NCBI GenBank assembly: GCA_028693235.1
Contig: JAQUVW010000003.1
Location: forward strand, 308,017-372,016
Origin: Candidatus Gastranaerophilales bacterium
GTDB lineage: Bacteria; Cyanobacteriota; Vampirovibrionia; Gastranaerophilales; Gastranaerophilaceae
Direction of reading: 5' to 3'
DNA: 64,000 bases
Numbering within the stretch: the first letter of the stretch is position 1; the number at the start of each line of letters is the position of its first letter. The notes beneath the pieces are model-generated. The model had not been told where the DNA came from. It worked only from the letters and a program-made list of their open reading frames with translations, and did not search any database. The translations under genes were made by a program, and so were the position numbers. Positions 1 through 7,203 of this stretch are shown here, one piece after another.

Positions 1-399
1 AATGAAAAGACAAAGAGTTTATTAAAATTCGCAACCGAACAAGAAAACAATGAACTGCTTGATAAAGCCCTTGATTTATATGACCAAAAGAAATATTTTG
101 ATGCTTTAAAAATAGTCAATGGAGTAATCTCAAAATCACCAAACTCAGGGGCTGCATATTATTATAGAGGTTTAATCTACGACGCTCAAAAACATTATCA
201 ATTAGCGGTTACAGATTACCAAAAAGCAGTAACCTATAGCAAAGATTTTTCATTGGCATATTATTCTTTGGGCGTTGACTTAGACACATTAGGCAGACAC
301 CAAGAGGCAATATCAGCTTATCGAAAATATTTGGCAGCAAAGCCTGAAGAAAATGAATTTACGCAATACGCAAGGAAACGAGTTGCCCAAGGTAAATAA
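1..399 (+). CDS. TPR-repeat protein, 3' part
   Basis: The reading frame is open from the first base and gives 132 residues before a TAA at 397-399, so the 5' end lies outside the window. It shows at least two tetratricopeptide repeats, for example 'AAYYYRGLIYDAQ' followed by 'LAYYSLGVDLDTLGRHQEA', with the small-large-aromatic spacing of the family. TPR proteins are protein-interaction scaffolds and no partner can be named here. The stop overlaps the start of the next gene by one base (TAATG), so the two are probably co-translated. Cellular location is unknown because the N-terminus is missing. Confidence 0.85.
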   Translation, partial: NEKTKSLLKFATEQENNELLDKALDLYDQKKYFDALKIVNGVISKSPNSGAAYYYRGLIYDAQKHYQLAVTDYQKAVTYSKDFSLAYYSLGVDLDTLGRHQEAISAYRKYLAAKPEENEFTQYARKRVAQGK

Positions 400-1379
400 T
401 GAACACAACAGAAACAAAACAAATTAAGATAGGGAAGATTGAAATAAAAAGCAACGTAATGCTTGCCCCAATGGCAGGAATTACAGACTCAGTTGTACGA
501 CAACTGATAAGAAAATTTTCAAAAAATTGCCTTTTGACAACAGAAATGATAAGCTCGGAAGCCCTTGTTCAAAGACCTTACGGTGCGATTATTCATTGCG
601 AAGAAATTGAGCACCCGCTTGCTTTCCAGCTATCAGGACACAAACCACAATTAATGGCAAAAGCTGCAAAAATAATTGAAGACAAAGCCTCAATTATCGA
701 TATAAACATGGGCTGTCCCGTAAATAAAGTCGTAAAAGGCACAGATGGTTGTGCCTTAATGAAAAATCCGGACTTAGCTATTGATATATTAAAAGCAATA
801 AAAGATGTAGTTTCAACGCCTGTAACGTGTAAATTCAGACTGGGCTGGAGCCAAGACCAACTAAATTTTGTAGATTTTGCAAAACGACTCGAAGAAGCGG
901 GTGCAGATGCAATAACGGTTCACGGAAGAACAAGAGTTCAATTTTACGCAGGCTCTGCCGATTGGAAAAAGATATCAGACCTAAAAGGTGAAATAAATAT
1001 TCCTCTATATGCAAACGGCGATATAACAGACCTTGACTCAGCCATAAACTGCCTTACAGACTCTCAAGCTGACGGTATAGCACTAGGACGGGGGGCAATC
1101 GGCGACCCTACATTACTTTATAGAATAGAACATTATTTTCAAACAGGTGAAAAGCTACCCGCACCAAACATCAAAGAACGAATTGAACTACTAAAAGAAC
1201 ATATTCTAAAAGAAATAGAGCTTCGAAACGAAGATGTGGCAATAAAATTCGTAAGAAAATTTTACCCTTATTACATAAAGGGAATACGGGGTGGCTCAGA
1301 ATATCGATTTAACTTGGTTAGAGAAGACTCTCTTGAAAAGATTTTCACAATTTTAGATGACATAGTGGCTAATGGATAA
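399..1379 (+). CDS. dusB: tRNA-dihydrouridine synthase, DusB/NifR3 type
   Basis: 326 residues, the usual length for the family. This flavoenzyme reduces specific uridines in the tRNA D-loop to dihydrouridine using FMN and NADPH. Visible signatures are 'LAPMAGITDSVVRQL' near the N-terminus, 'NMGCPVNKVVKG' with the catalytic Cys at about residue 106, the 'CKFRLGW' strand, 'ITVHGRTR', and the FMN-phosphate-binding 'YANGDI' and 'GIALGRGAIGDP'. It starts on the ATG that overlaps the upstream TPR stop, and its last 8 bases overlap the GIY-YIG gene, so all three form one transcription unit. Assignment to DusB rather than another Dus subtype rests on overall similarity to NifR3-like proteins. Confidence 0.93.
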   Translation: MNTTETKQIKIGKIEIKSNVMLAPMAGITDSVVRQLIRKFSKNCLLTTEMISSEALVQRPYGAIIHCEEIEHPLAFQLSGHKPQLMAKAAKIIEDKASIIDINMGCPVNKVVKGTDGCALMKNPDLAIDILKAIKDVVSTPVTCKFRLGWSQDQLNFVDFAKRLEEAGADAITVHGRTRVQFYAGSADWKKISDLKGEINIPLYANGDITDLDSAINCLTDSQADGIALGRGAIGDPTLLYRIEHYFQTGEKLPAPNIKERIELLKEHILKEIELRNEDVAIKFVRKFYPYYIKGIRGGSEYRFNLVREDSLEKIFTILDDIVANG

Positions 1380-1641
1380 AAAATATTACGTATATATAAT
1401 TGAAACAGAAAAAAATACACTTTATTGTGGCTACACAGATGATGTAAAAAAGCGATATCAAAAGCACGTTGACGGAACAGGTGCAAAATACACAAAAGCC
1501 TTCAAGCCCAAAGAATTGGTTTATGTCGCAGAATTTGCCACAAAACAAGACGCAACAAAAGAAGAATATAGAATAAAGCATCTTTTAAGAAAAGAAAAAG
1601 ATGCTCTAATTCAAGAATATTCGAAGAAATTACAATCCTAA
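1372..1641 (+). CDS. GIY-YIG domain protein (YhbQ/UPF0213-like)
   Basis: 89 residues, essentially a lone GIY-YIG nuclease domain. The N-terminal 'YYVYIIETEKNTLYCGYT' supplies the paired Tyr strands. It continues with an Arg ('DDVKKRYQKHVDG'), 'GAKYTKAFKPKELVY' and a late conserved Glu region 'ATKEEYRIKHLLRKEK', as in the small standalone YhbQ/YazA group. These proteins are predicted structure-specific nucleases and their roles are poorly defined. It overlaps dusB by 8 bases at its start, and converges on the ferritin-like gene with a 12-base overlap at its end, so the two stop regions share DNA. Confidence 0.88.
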   Translation: MDKKYYVYIIETEKNTLYCGYTDDVKKRYQKHVDGTGAKYTKAFKPKELVYVAEFATKQDATKEEYRIKHLLRKEKDALIQEYSKKLQS

Positions 1642-1926
1642 GAGCTTATCGACCTCCTCGTGACCTTCGTTGTAAGATTTTTGCTCATCAGGATTCACCA
1701 AATTTAAAATTCTTTGAAAACAACCGGCATGAACCATCTCGTCCCCGCGAATTTCGCATAGAACTTTTTTGGCTTCAGCATTGTCTATAGATTCAGCTAA
1801 TTCTTCGTATATTTGCATAGCTTCATATTCAGCTGCAATACAAAATCTTAAAGCTCTAACAAGCTCTTCGTGAGTAAGCATACCGTTATTTTTTTTCACA
1901 GAAAACGGCGTACAGAAATCAGGCAT
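1630..1926 (-). CDS. small ferritin-like (encapsulated-ferritin/rubrerythrin type) protein
   Basis: 98 residues, two predicted helices only, the size of encapsulated ferritins (EncFtn), which form a four-helix iron site by dimerisation. Metal-ligand positions are visible: Glu33 in 'CIAAEYEAMQIYEELAES' and an ExxH pair (Glu63, His66) in 'GDEMVHAGCF'. EncFtn proteins are ferroxidases normally packed inside encapsulin shells; related short ferritin-like domains exist without a shell. I see no clear encapsulin-targeting tail (the C-terminus is 'EEVDKLLGL') and no encapsulin gene in the window. The start is fixed by AAGGAGG five bases before ATG. It probably handles iron or peroxide in an anaerobe. 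Confidence 0.8.
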   Translation of the reverse strand: MPDFCTPFSVKKNNGMLTHEELVRALRFCIAAEYEAMQIYEELAESIDNAEAKKVLCEIRGDEMVHAGCFQRILNLVNPDEQKSYNEGHEEVDKLLGL

Positions 1927-2016
1927 ATTAACCTCCTTTTTTACAAGATAGAATAAAAAAGGAATAAATAAACTCCCCTCGTAGGCATAATAGAATACAA
2001 ATAAAATATAAAATAA

Positions 2017-2044
2017 TTGACGGATTTCATTGATGGAGTAAAAT
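2017..2044 (+). promoter_or_regulatory. sigma-70-type promoter of tRNA-Lys
   Basis: TTGACG at 2017-2022, a 16-base spacer, and TAAAAT at 2039-2044. Transcription would begin near 2051, about 13 bases before the mature tRNA-Lys 5' end, which is reasonable for a pre-tRNA leader. Confidence 0.65.
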
Positions 2045-2063
2045 TAGGAAAGAAATATTGAAT

Positions 2064-2136
2064 GGGTGCGTAGCTCAGTTGGTAGAGCAACTGACTCTTA
2101 ATCAGTAGGTCCGGGGTTCGAGACCCCGCACACCCA
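2064..2136 (+). tRNA. tRNA-Lys (anticodon CTT)
   Basis: A complete cloverleaf can be folded by eye: acceptor GGGTGCG/CACACCC, D arm GCTC...GAGC, anticodon stem ACTGA/TCAGT around loop CTCTTAA (anticodon CTT), and T arm CGGGG-TTCGAGA-CCCCG. The discriminator is A. Acceptor pair 6:67 is a C-A mismatch, the only irregularity. The CCA end is not encoded (the sequence continues AATTT), so it must be added by a nucleotidyltransferase. Confidence 0.95.
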
Positions 2137-2170
2137 ATTTAAAAACTTCATTCTAAATTAACTTTCTACA

Positions 2171-2264
2171 GTCGGGGAAATAGCTAAAAGCCACGCAACG
2201 GCTAAATGACAGGTATAAAAATGCTTGGATTTTAATTTATCAAGAAAATGGGTTGCGTTTTTTT
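2171..2264 (+). ncRNA. candidate structured RNA/attenuator between tRNA-Lys and GAPDH
   Basis: A GC-rich patch in an otherwise AT-rich gap. A small hairpin AGCC/GGCT (2189-2192 with 2200-2203) presents the seven-base loop ACGCAAC (2193-2199). That loop is perfectly complementary to GTTGCGT at 2252-2258, which runs directly into seven Ts (2258-2264). So the same seven bases either sit in a hairpin loop, or pair downstream as the stem of a terminator, or do both as a pseudoknot. This is typical of attenuators or small RNAs. I could not match it to a known riboswitch class. It could be the 3' trailer of the tRNA transcript, a small RNA, or a leader upstream of the GAPDH promoter. Confidence 0.4.
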
Positions 2265-2401
2265 ATTTATTCTTTTTATTAAGAAATAATAATTTTTTGA
2301 AAAATATATTATTTTTACTAGCAAAAATATTCTTTACAGTCTTTATATTTATTGGTCTCAAAATTTAATATATTATACATTTGTGTTTAAGGAGAAGAGA
2401 A

Positions 2402-3601
2402 ATGAATGTATCAAGCATTAGCTTTTCCGGTCTTGAAAAAAAAGACCGAAAAGACTTAGTCAATGTTGCTATTAATGGTGCAGGTAGCGGAATTGGGAAA
2501 AACTATGAAAGGCAATACATCCTTGCCAAACACGCACCACAAGAAGTTTATACAAGTTGGGATAAACTCAGCAAAGTATATGCAAACCAAAATCTTGTTA
2601 TGTTGAACTTAGGCTCTATGGGCATGAAAAAAGGCAAAACGATTAATGACGTCAAAGAAAAAGACCTAATCGCACAGCTAACCCATAGTAATGTCTTGGG
2701 AAAAATGCCCGATGGAATAAAACTCGACATAAAAAGGAAAGATGATGCAACTTTTTTAGAAGTTCAATCGAAAAAAGGCGGAACTGAAACAATCGAATTA
2801 ACTGCAACAAGAGATGATATTGACTGGTCTAAAAACAATACTCAAATTGTTGTTGACACAACAGGAAATAATGATACAAAAGAAAAATTATCAAAACATC
2901 TTTCAGGAACCGTTGAAGGTGCGGTTCTCTCAGCACCTGCGAAAGATGACATGTTGACAATTATCCCCGGCGTTAACAATGAAAAATTAAAAGATATTAA
3001 AGCTAACGGAAATATGGTTTCAGCTGCAAGTTGTACTACAACATGTATTTCACCGTATATAAAATTATTAAATGATAAATTCGGAATTGAAAGCGTAATC
3101 GTTGACACGACGCACTCTGCAACCGGTTCTCAATCAGTAACTGATAAGGCTAAAGAAAAAGCAAACTCTAAATACAGAGGACTTTTAGACGTAATGATTC
3201 CGACGACAACTGGAGCTGCAAAGGCGACAACAAAAGTTATTCCTGAGCTTAAAGGGAAAATGGACGGATACGCAACCAGAGTCCCGACGTCAAGCGTTTC
3301 TATGGCAATTGTATCTGCTGTTTTGAAAAAGCCTATTACAAAAGAAGAACTTCAAAAAACATTAGAAGAAGCTGCAAAAGACCCTGCTTATGCAAATCTT
3401 ATAAAAAAAGCACCGACAGGCTCAACATCAAGAGATGCCCAAGGACGCATCGAAAGCGGATTGTATATTCCCGAATCACTTACCGTCGTAAACGGAAATC
3501 ACGTCGGATTAAAAATGTATTACGATAACGAATTCGGATACACGAGGAGTCTGGCTCAATTGGTCAGCAATTATGGCGGAACAATGATTGATAAAGAATA
3601 A
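2402..3601 (+). CDS. gap: divergent glyceraldehyde-3-phosphate dehydrogenase
   Basis: 399 residues from the ATG at 2402, which follows AAGGAGA at 2389-2395; an earlier in-frame TTG lacks a ribosome site. GAPDH oxidises glyceraldehyde-3-phosphate with NAD(P) and phosphate in glycolysis. A Rossmann glycine motif 'NGAGSGIGKN' lies at about 25-34, the catalytic Cys at 211 in 'ASCTTTC' (usually ASCTTNC), and the partner His near 238 in 'VDTTH'. Further on are 'IPTTTGAAKA', 'TRVPTSSVSMA' and 'YDNEFGYTRSL'. The protein is about 60 residues longer than usual, mostly by N-terminal-half insertions, and opens with 'MNVSSISFSG', a tag-like segment seen in other proteins of this window. A terminator follows. 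Confidence 0.88.
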   Translation: MNVSSISFSGLEKKDRKDLVNVAINGAGSGIGKNYERQYILAKHAPQEVYTSWDKLSKVYANQNLVMLNLGSMGMKKGKTINDVKEKDLIAQLTHSNVLGKMPDGIKLDIKRKDDATFLEVQSKKGGTETIELTATRDDIDWSKNNTQIVVDTTGNNDTKEKLSKHLSGTVEGAVLSAPAKDDMLTIIPGVNNEKLKDIKANGNMVSAASCTTTCISPYIKLLNDKFGIESVIVDTTHSATGSQSVTDKAKEKANSKYRGLLDVMIPTTTGAAKATTKVIPELKGKMDGYATRVPTSSVSMAIVSAVLKKPITKEELQKTLEEAAKDPAYANLIKKAPTGSTSRDAQGRIESGLYIPESLTVVNGNHVGLKMYYDNEFGYTRSLAQLVSNYGGTMIDKE

Positions 3602-3619
3602 TATTATCATCTAATCAAC

Positions 3620-3660
3620 AAGAAACCACCGAGTTAACAATGGTGGTTTCTTTTGTTTTT
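3620..3660 (+). terminator. rho-independent terminator of the GAPDH gene
   Basis: Perfect 11-base inverted repeat AAGAAACCACC (3620-3630) and GGTGGTTTCTT (3642-3652), with an 11-base loop, followed by TTTGTTTTT. Confidence 0.9.
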
Positions 3661-3681
3661 ATATAAATGTTTTGATATGTT

Positions 3682-4080
3682 TTAGCCAATTAAATTTATT
3701 TTATCAATATCAATGTCTGAATCTAATTTTTTTGCTAATTTTTCAGCTTCAGCTTCTTTTTTAACAAATAAATCTGAAATTTCGCTCATAGAAGGTTTAC
3801 CTTTTTGACAATTAAGTCTGCTAAATGCTTCAGTTAAAGCTTCTTTTGCTTTTAAGAGTGGTGCGAATTCTGGCTTTTGTTTAACAATTTCTTTAGCACA
3901 ATTATCTCGATTGAAAGAAATCAAATCACTGTTCATCTTGGTTAGAATTTGTTCTTTTGGAACGCCTGATAATGTAGAAATTAAATCGAAAGAATTTTTA
4001 CCCGAATCACCTGCAACAAGATTGATGACATGTTGAGTCGGAACTTTAATACCGAAAGCGACTTGATTATTAATTTGCAT
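3682..4080 (-). CDS. hypothetical protein with N-terminal 'VAFG' motif
   Basis: 132 residues, not recognised. It opens 'MQINNQVAFGIKV', resembling the short N-terminal motif also found in the GAPDH and large DHH proteins here. The remainder is mostly helical and charged, ending in a Lys/Glu-rich stretch ('KKEAEAEKLAKKLDSDIDID') that may form a short coiled coil. There is no signal peptide, membrane segment or catalytic motif. AGAGGG sits 9 bases before the ATG. It stands alone between two terminator-bounded units and converges on the GAPDH gene. It is probably a lineage-restricted small protein; no function is inferred. Confidence 0.7.
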   Translation of the reverse strand: MQINNQVAFGIKVPTQHVINLVAGDSGKNSFDLISTLSGVPKEQILTKMNSDLISFNRDNCAKEIVKQKPEFAPLLKAKEALTEAFSRLNCQKGKPSMSEISDLFVKKEAEAEKLAKKLDSDIDIDKINLIG

Positions 4081-4148
4081 AGACCATAACCCTCTAAATT
4101 GTAATTAATTATAATAAACCGAAACATAAAATAATTTGTCAAATAAAG

Positions 4149-4170
4149 AAAAAACCAATCAAAAGATTGG
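4149..4170 (-). terminator. terminator of the tRNA-Gly/tRNA-Cys transcript
   Basis: On the minus strand CCAATC-TTTT-GATTGG (4165-4170 with 4155-4160) is followed by six Ts, ten bases downstream of tRNA-Cys. Confidence 0.88.
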
Positions 4171-4179
4171 AAATTAAAA

Positions 4180-4250
4180 AGGCGGCACCCAGATTCGAAC
4201 TGGGGATGAAAGCTTTGCAGGCTCCTGCCTTACCACTTGGCCATGCCGCC
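4180..4250 (-). tRNA. tRNA-Cys (anticodon GCA)
   Basis: A 71-base cloverleaf with acceptor GGCGGCA/TGCCGCC, D arm GCC...GGC, anticodon stem GGAGC/GCTTT around loop CTGCAAA (GCA), and T arm CCCAG-TTCGAAT-CTGGG. The discriminator is U73, the expected identity base for tRNA-Cys. CCA is not encoded. It lies nine bases downstream of tRNA-Gly on the same transcript. Confidence 0.95.
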
Positions 4251-4259
4251 ATTTATAAA

Positions 4260-4335
4260 TGGAGCGGAAGACGAGACTCGAACTCGCGACATTCTGCTTG
4301 GAAGGCAGACGCTCTACCAACTGAGCTACTTCCGC
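4260..4335 (-). tRNA. tRNA-Gly (anticodon TCC), CCA encoded
   Basis: Acceptor GCGGAAG/CTTCCGC, D arm GCTC...GAGC, anticodon stem TCTGC/GCAGA around CTTCCAA (anticodon TCC), and T arm with TTCGAGT. The discriminator is T, and the genome encodes the terminal CCA (minus strand of 4260-4262), unlike the other two tRNAs here. It is the first gene of a two-tRNA transcript ending at the terminator near 4150. Confidence 0.95.
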
Positions 4336-4385
4336 AAATTTGCTATTAGTAGTTTAATACAGACAAAAATATAAATCAAGATTAT

Positions 4386-4420
4386 AAAAAAAAAGCTAAT
4401 CAATTTTTTGATTAGCTTTT
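4386..4420 (-). terminator. terminator of the RTX-like protein gene
   Basis: A 13-base perfect inverted repeat (4391-4403 with 4408-4420; core AGCTAATCAA) with a 4-base loop and nine Ts on the minus strand. It is symmetrical enough to work in both directions. Confidence 0.88.
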
Positions 4421-4470
4421 CCTTTTCCGACTCATTATTACTTATTATTGTGTGTTATTGTTTGTTTTTA

Positions 4471-6330
4471 TTATTCAGCTCTTAATCCTTTTAAGAATTC
4501 AGCCAAATCCATTTTTGGAAGATCTTTAGATGTGAACCAAACGTCATCAACTTTTTGAGTATTGCCGTCAGTATCAGTGTAAGAGCCTAATTGTCTGTTT
4601 TGAACGTCACCGGTAGCATCAACTTCGTTGTAATCAGCTACATTGATAGAAGCTACGTGAGCCAAGTCTTCAAGATTTGAAGTATTGTTGTCACTGATGA
4701 AGCCAAGTTGAACACCTTTTGTAGCTAGAGCTCCTTTTAGAGCTTGAAGGTCTACGTTGCCAGCAGCGTCGATACATTTAGTACCTGTGTATTGTTCAGC
4801 TTCTTGAGCGATTAATTTCAAAGCTTCGAAACCATTAGCTGCATCTAGTTTTTTACCTGTGAATGGGCTTACTGTGTTGTTACCGAATACTTCAGTACCG
4901 TCAATTTTGTTGTTACCGTTCATATCAGACATAGCTAACATTTTGTCGCCACCTGTTGCAGCACCGTCAGCAACTCCGTTGTCATCAACATCTACACCTT
5001 TACCTGCAGAAGCTGAAACTTTGCCGTCTTTGTTGAAGTCAACGATTAATGGAGAGTTGTATGAATTAGCTGATTTGTATAATCTTGCTGTTTCTGAGCT
5101 TGTAGTTGTTTCTATTTTAGTGTCAGTATCTTTTACAGTGAAACCGTTTTGAATGAAGATATTGTTGTCGCCTTCACCCAAATCGATTGAGATTGGGTCA
5201 AAAGCTTCAGAATCAGCTGTAATAGCTACATTGTTATTTCCGTCGCCTGAGTTAATATTTACATTTTTAACACCGTTTAAGAAATAAGTATATTCAGTAG
5301 TAGTTGAAGTTGTAGTTACATCATTACCTGTGTAAGTTTCAGAAGTCCAACCTGCTGATGTTGCAATACATTCAGTTCTGTTTGCATAATTTCTGCCACC
5401 TTTAGAAGTTGCATCAATACCGTTTGAAACAGACCAAGCGTGGTTTTTACCATCACGTTTTGCGACTACATAAACATCTTTGCCAGCCATAGTTGATTTT
5501 CCTGGGCTCTTGATGATTACATAAAGAGGACCGCCATCTGATGCCAATTTTGCATCAAGGTCGATACCGGCCAAAATCTTTTGTTCTTGTGCACTCAAGT
5601 GATATCGTTTAGCGATTTCAGCTTTTGCATCGAATTCAGTTTTGGTAACATTTTTGTCAATTACTTCAGAAGAAGCGGTTACTTTTTTCTCCATAGCGTC
5701 AACGATACCGAAATCTTTTAAAATTGATAGAGTAGAATCGTTAGCGTTAGCAATTGTGAAGTCCATTGTTTGAATATTGTTGTTGCCGTTTCCGAAGTCC
5801 ATATTTACATCATTACCCCAGAAGCCAACAGTGTGGTTGCCGTCGCCAGCATCAAGAGTCAAGCCGTCGCCGTAAACGAATGAAGTCAAATTGCCTGATT
5901 CATCATTGATAGTCAAACCATTTGAAGTAGCAACGATTTGGTCATTTCCGTTACCAGTAGTGATTGTGTTGTGAGTGCTTTTTACATCAGCATCACCTTT
6001 TGCCAAGATAACGTTGTTTCCGCCCATTGCTGAAATGTCAAAGTTTGTACCTTCAAACTTGATAGTATCATCACTGTCACCTGTTGTGATGTTAGCATTA
6101 TAAGCAGAAGCTTTAATGAAATCAGAACCTGATGAACCTGTTGTGATGTTCAAGTTGTTGTTGATATCAGCAAATATTGTTTGGTTACCGTTGCCGGTTG
6201 TGATATCTGCGTTTTGACCTTTGACATTAATGACGTTGTTTCCGTCGCCGGCATTAATTTTTATATTGTTGTTGCTACCGGTAGTTGTATATTGATAATT
6301 TCCGGATTTTAAAGCATCGATTAAACTCAT
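4471..6330 (-). CDS. RTX-like/EF-hand calcium-binding acidic repeat protein
   Basis: 619 residues. About ten glycine-aspartate/asparagine repeats of the RTX kind ('GDGNNVINV', 'GNGNQTIF', 'GNGNDQIVA', 'GDGNNNVAIT', 'GEGDNNIFI') occupy residues 15-200 and about 360-390, predicting a beta-roll. A second module near 440-490 carries three EF-hand-like loops: 'DFNKDGKVSAS', 'DVDDNGVAD' and 'DMNGNNKIDGTEVFG'. Such proteins bind calcium and are usually exported without a cleaved signal, by a type I system using C-terminal information. This one has no N-terminal signal peptide and ends 'PKMDLAEFLKGLRAE'. No transporter is in the window. AGGAG lies six bases before the ATG. Surface adhesin or S-layer-like roles are possible but unproven. 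Confidence 0.75.
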   Translation of the reverse strand: MSLIDALKSGNYQYTTTGSNNNIKINAGDGNNVINVKGQNADITTGNGNQTIFADINNNLNITTGSSGSDFIKASAYNANITTGDSDDTIKFEGTNFDISAMGGNNVILAKGDADVKSTHNTITTGNGNDQIVATSNGLTINDESGNLTSFVYGDGLTLDAGDGNHTVGFWGNDVNMDFGNGNNNIQTMDFTIANANDSTLSILKDFGIVDAMEKKVTASSEVIDKNVTKTEFDAKAEIAKRYHLSAQEQKILAGIDLDAKLASDGGPLYVIIKSPGKSTMAGKDVYVVAKRDGKNHAWSVSNGIDATSKGGRNYANRTECIATSAGWTSETYTGNDVTTTSTTTEYTYFLNGVKNVNINSGDGNNNVAITADSEAFDPISIDLGEGDNNIFIQNGFTVKDTDTKIETTTSSETARLYKSANSYNSPLIVDFNKDGKVSASAGKGVDVDDNGVADGAATGGDKMLAMSDMNGNNKIDGTEVFGNNTVSPFTGKKLDAANGFEALKLIAQEAEQYTGTKCIDAAGNVDLQALKGALATKGVQLGFISDNNTSNLEDLAHVASINVADYNEVDATGDVQNRQLGSYTDTDGNTQKVDDVWFTSKDLPKMDLAEFLKGLRAE

Positions 6331-6465
6331 AATTTGCTCCTACTTACTTTTTTAATAACACACACTTATATAAAAACATTTTTTATATACTGATTTCATA
6401 AAAAGTATATACTGTTACATATCGTTACATATTATTTATTTACTTATTATATTTTAAAGTGTATT

Positions 6466-7203
6466 ATGAGATTTATGTTAGAAAATTTACCTGTTTGGCA
6501 GAAAAATCATTATAATGTTTGTTTAGAGAAAAATCTTTTTGAAGGAAAAAAAGTTCTTGAAATAGGTGGTTATACACAAGTAGAAGTTGCTGATTTTTTA
6601 AAAGTAAAATCTTGGGATTGTATTGACCCAGCTTTTGATAAAGGGGAAATTGTTTCTCAAAAAGTTTCAAAAATCAAATTACCTGTTGAAGAATATATAA
6701 CAGATAAAAAATTTGATTTAATTTTTGCGACCAATTCATTTGAACATATCCAAAATTTTGATGTAGCAATAGAAAAAATGTATGACCTATTAAATGAAGG
6801 TGGCTATTTGTCAGCACTTTTAGGACCGATTTGGTCTTGCTACAAGGGTCATCACGTATGGACGGTGCAACCAAACGGAACGAGTGTAAATTTCAATAAT
6901 TTAGATATGGATTGGGCTCATCTTAAATATAAAGAAAGAGAACTTAAGAATATTTTGCTAAATAGATATGAACAATCGACTGCGAATGAACTGCTAAGAC
7001 AAATGACAAATTGGGATTTTTTAAACCACATGTTTTATGATGACTATGTCGAAGCTATAAACAGAACTAATTTTAATATTATAGAATTTAGAGATTGGCA
7101 TACATCAAAATATCCTGATGAAGAATTGCAAAAAGAATTAGAAGAAAAATATAAAAAGCATAATTTTTCGACAGTAAGTATAAAAATGCTTCTCAAAAAA
7201 TAA
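6466..7203 (+). CDS. class I SAM-dependent methyltransferase
   Basis: 245 residues. A Rossmann-fold SAM site is seen as motif I 'GKKVLEIGGYTQ', an acidic motif II in 'SWDCIDPAF', and post-motif strands 'FDLIFATNSFEHIQNFD' and 'LLNEGGYLSALLGP', which matches the methyltransferase-11/23 type. The C-terminal part ('WTVQPNGTSVNF' and a helical tail) is not family-defining, so the substrate (sugar, lipid or small molecule) is unknown. There is no convincing Shine-Dalgarno site before the ATG; a second in-frame ATG lies three codons in. Its TAA directly abuts the stop of the convergent U32 gene with no base between. Confidence 0.8.
   Translation: MRFMLENLPVWQKNHYNVCLEKNLFEGKKVLEIGGYTQVEVADFLKVKSWDCIDPAFDKGEIVSQKVSKIKLPVEEYITDKKFDLIFATNSFEHIQNFDVAIEKMYDLLNEGGYLSALLGPIWSCYKGHHVWTVQPNGTSVNFNNLDMDWAHLKYKERELKNILLNRYEQSTANELLRQMTNWDFLNHMFYDDYVEAINRTNFNIIEFRDWHTSKYPDEELQKELEEKYKKHNFSTVSIKMLLKK

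Noticed and set aside
2171..2264. Cyclic-di-GMP (GEMM) or cobalamin riboswitch
   Set aside because: Some words resemble those classes, but the conserved core segments could not be aligned and the downstream gene is GAPDH.
2381..2401. Upstream in-frame TTG start for GAPDH
   Set aside because: The Shine-Dalgarno lies downstream of it and places the start at ATG 2402.
4167..4349. 60-residue plus-strand ORF
   Set aside because: It is the antisense of the tRNA-Cys and tRNA-Gly genes; the cloverleafs explain the sequence fully.
4859..5152. 97-residue plus-strand ORF inside the RTX-like gene
   Set aside because: Antisense shadow of a biased repeat-protein sequence, with no ribosome site and no recognisable product.
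4471..6330. CRISPR-like or tandem DNA repeat array
   Set aside because: The regularity is at protein level (GNGN repeats) with varied codons and spacing; the DNA repeats are not identical.
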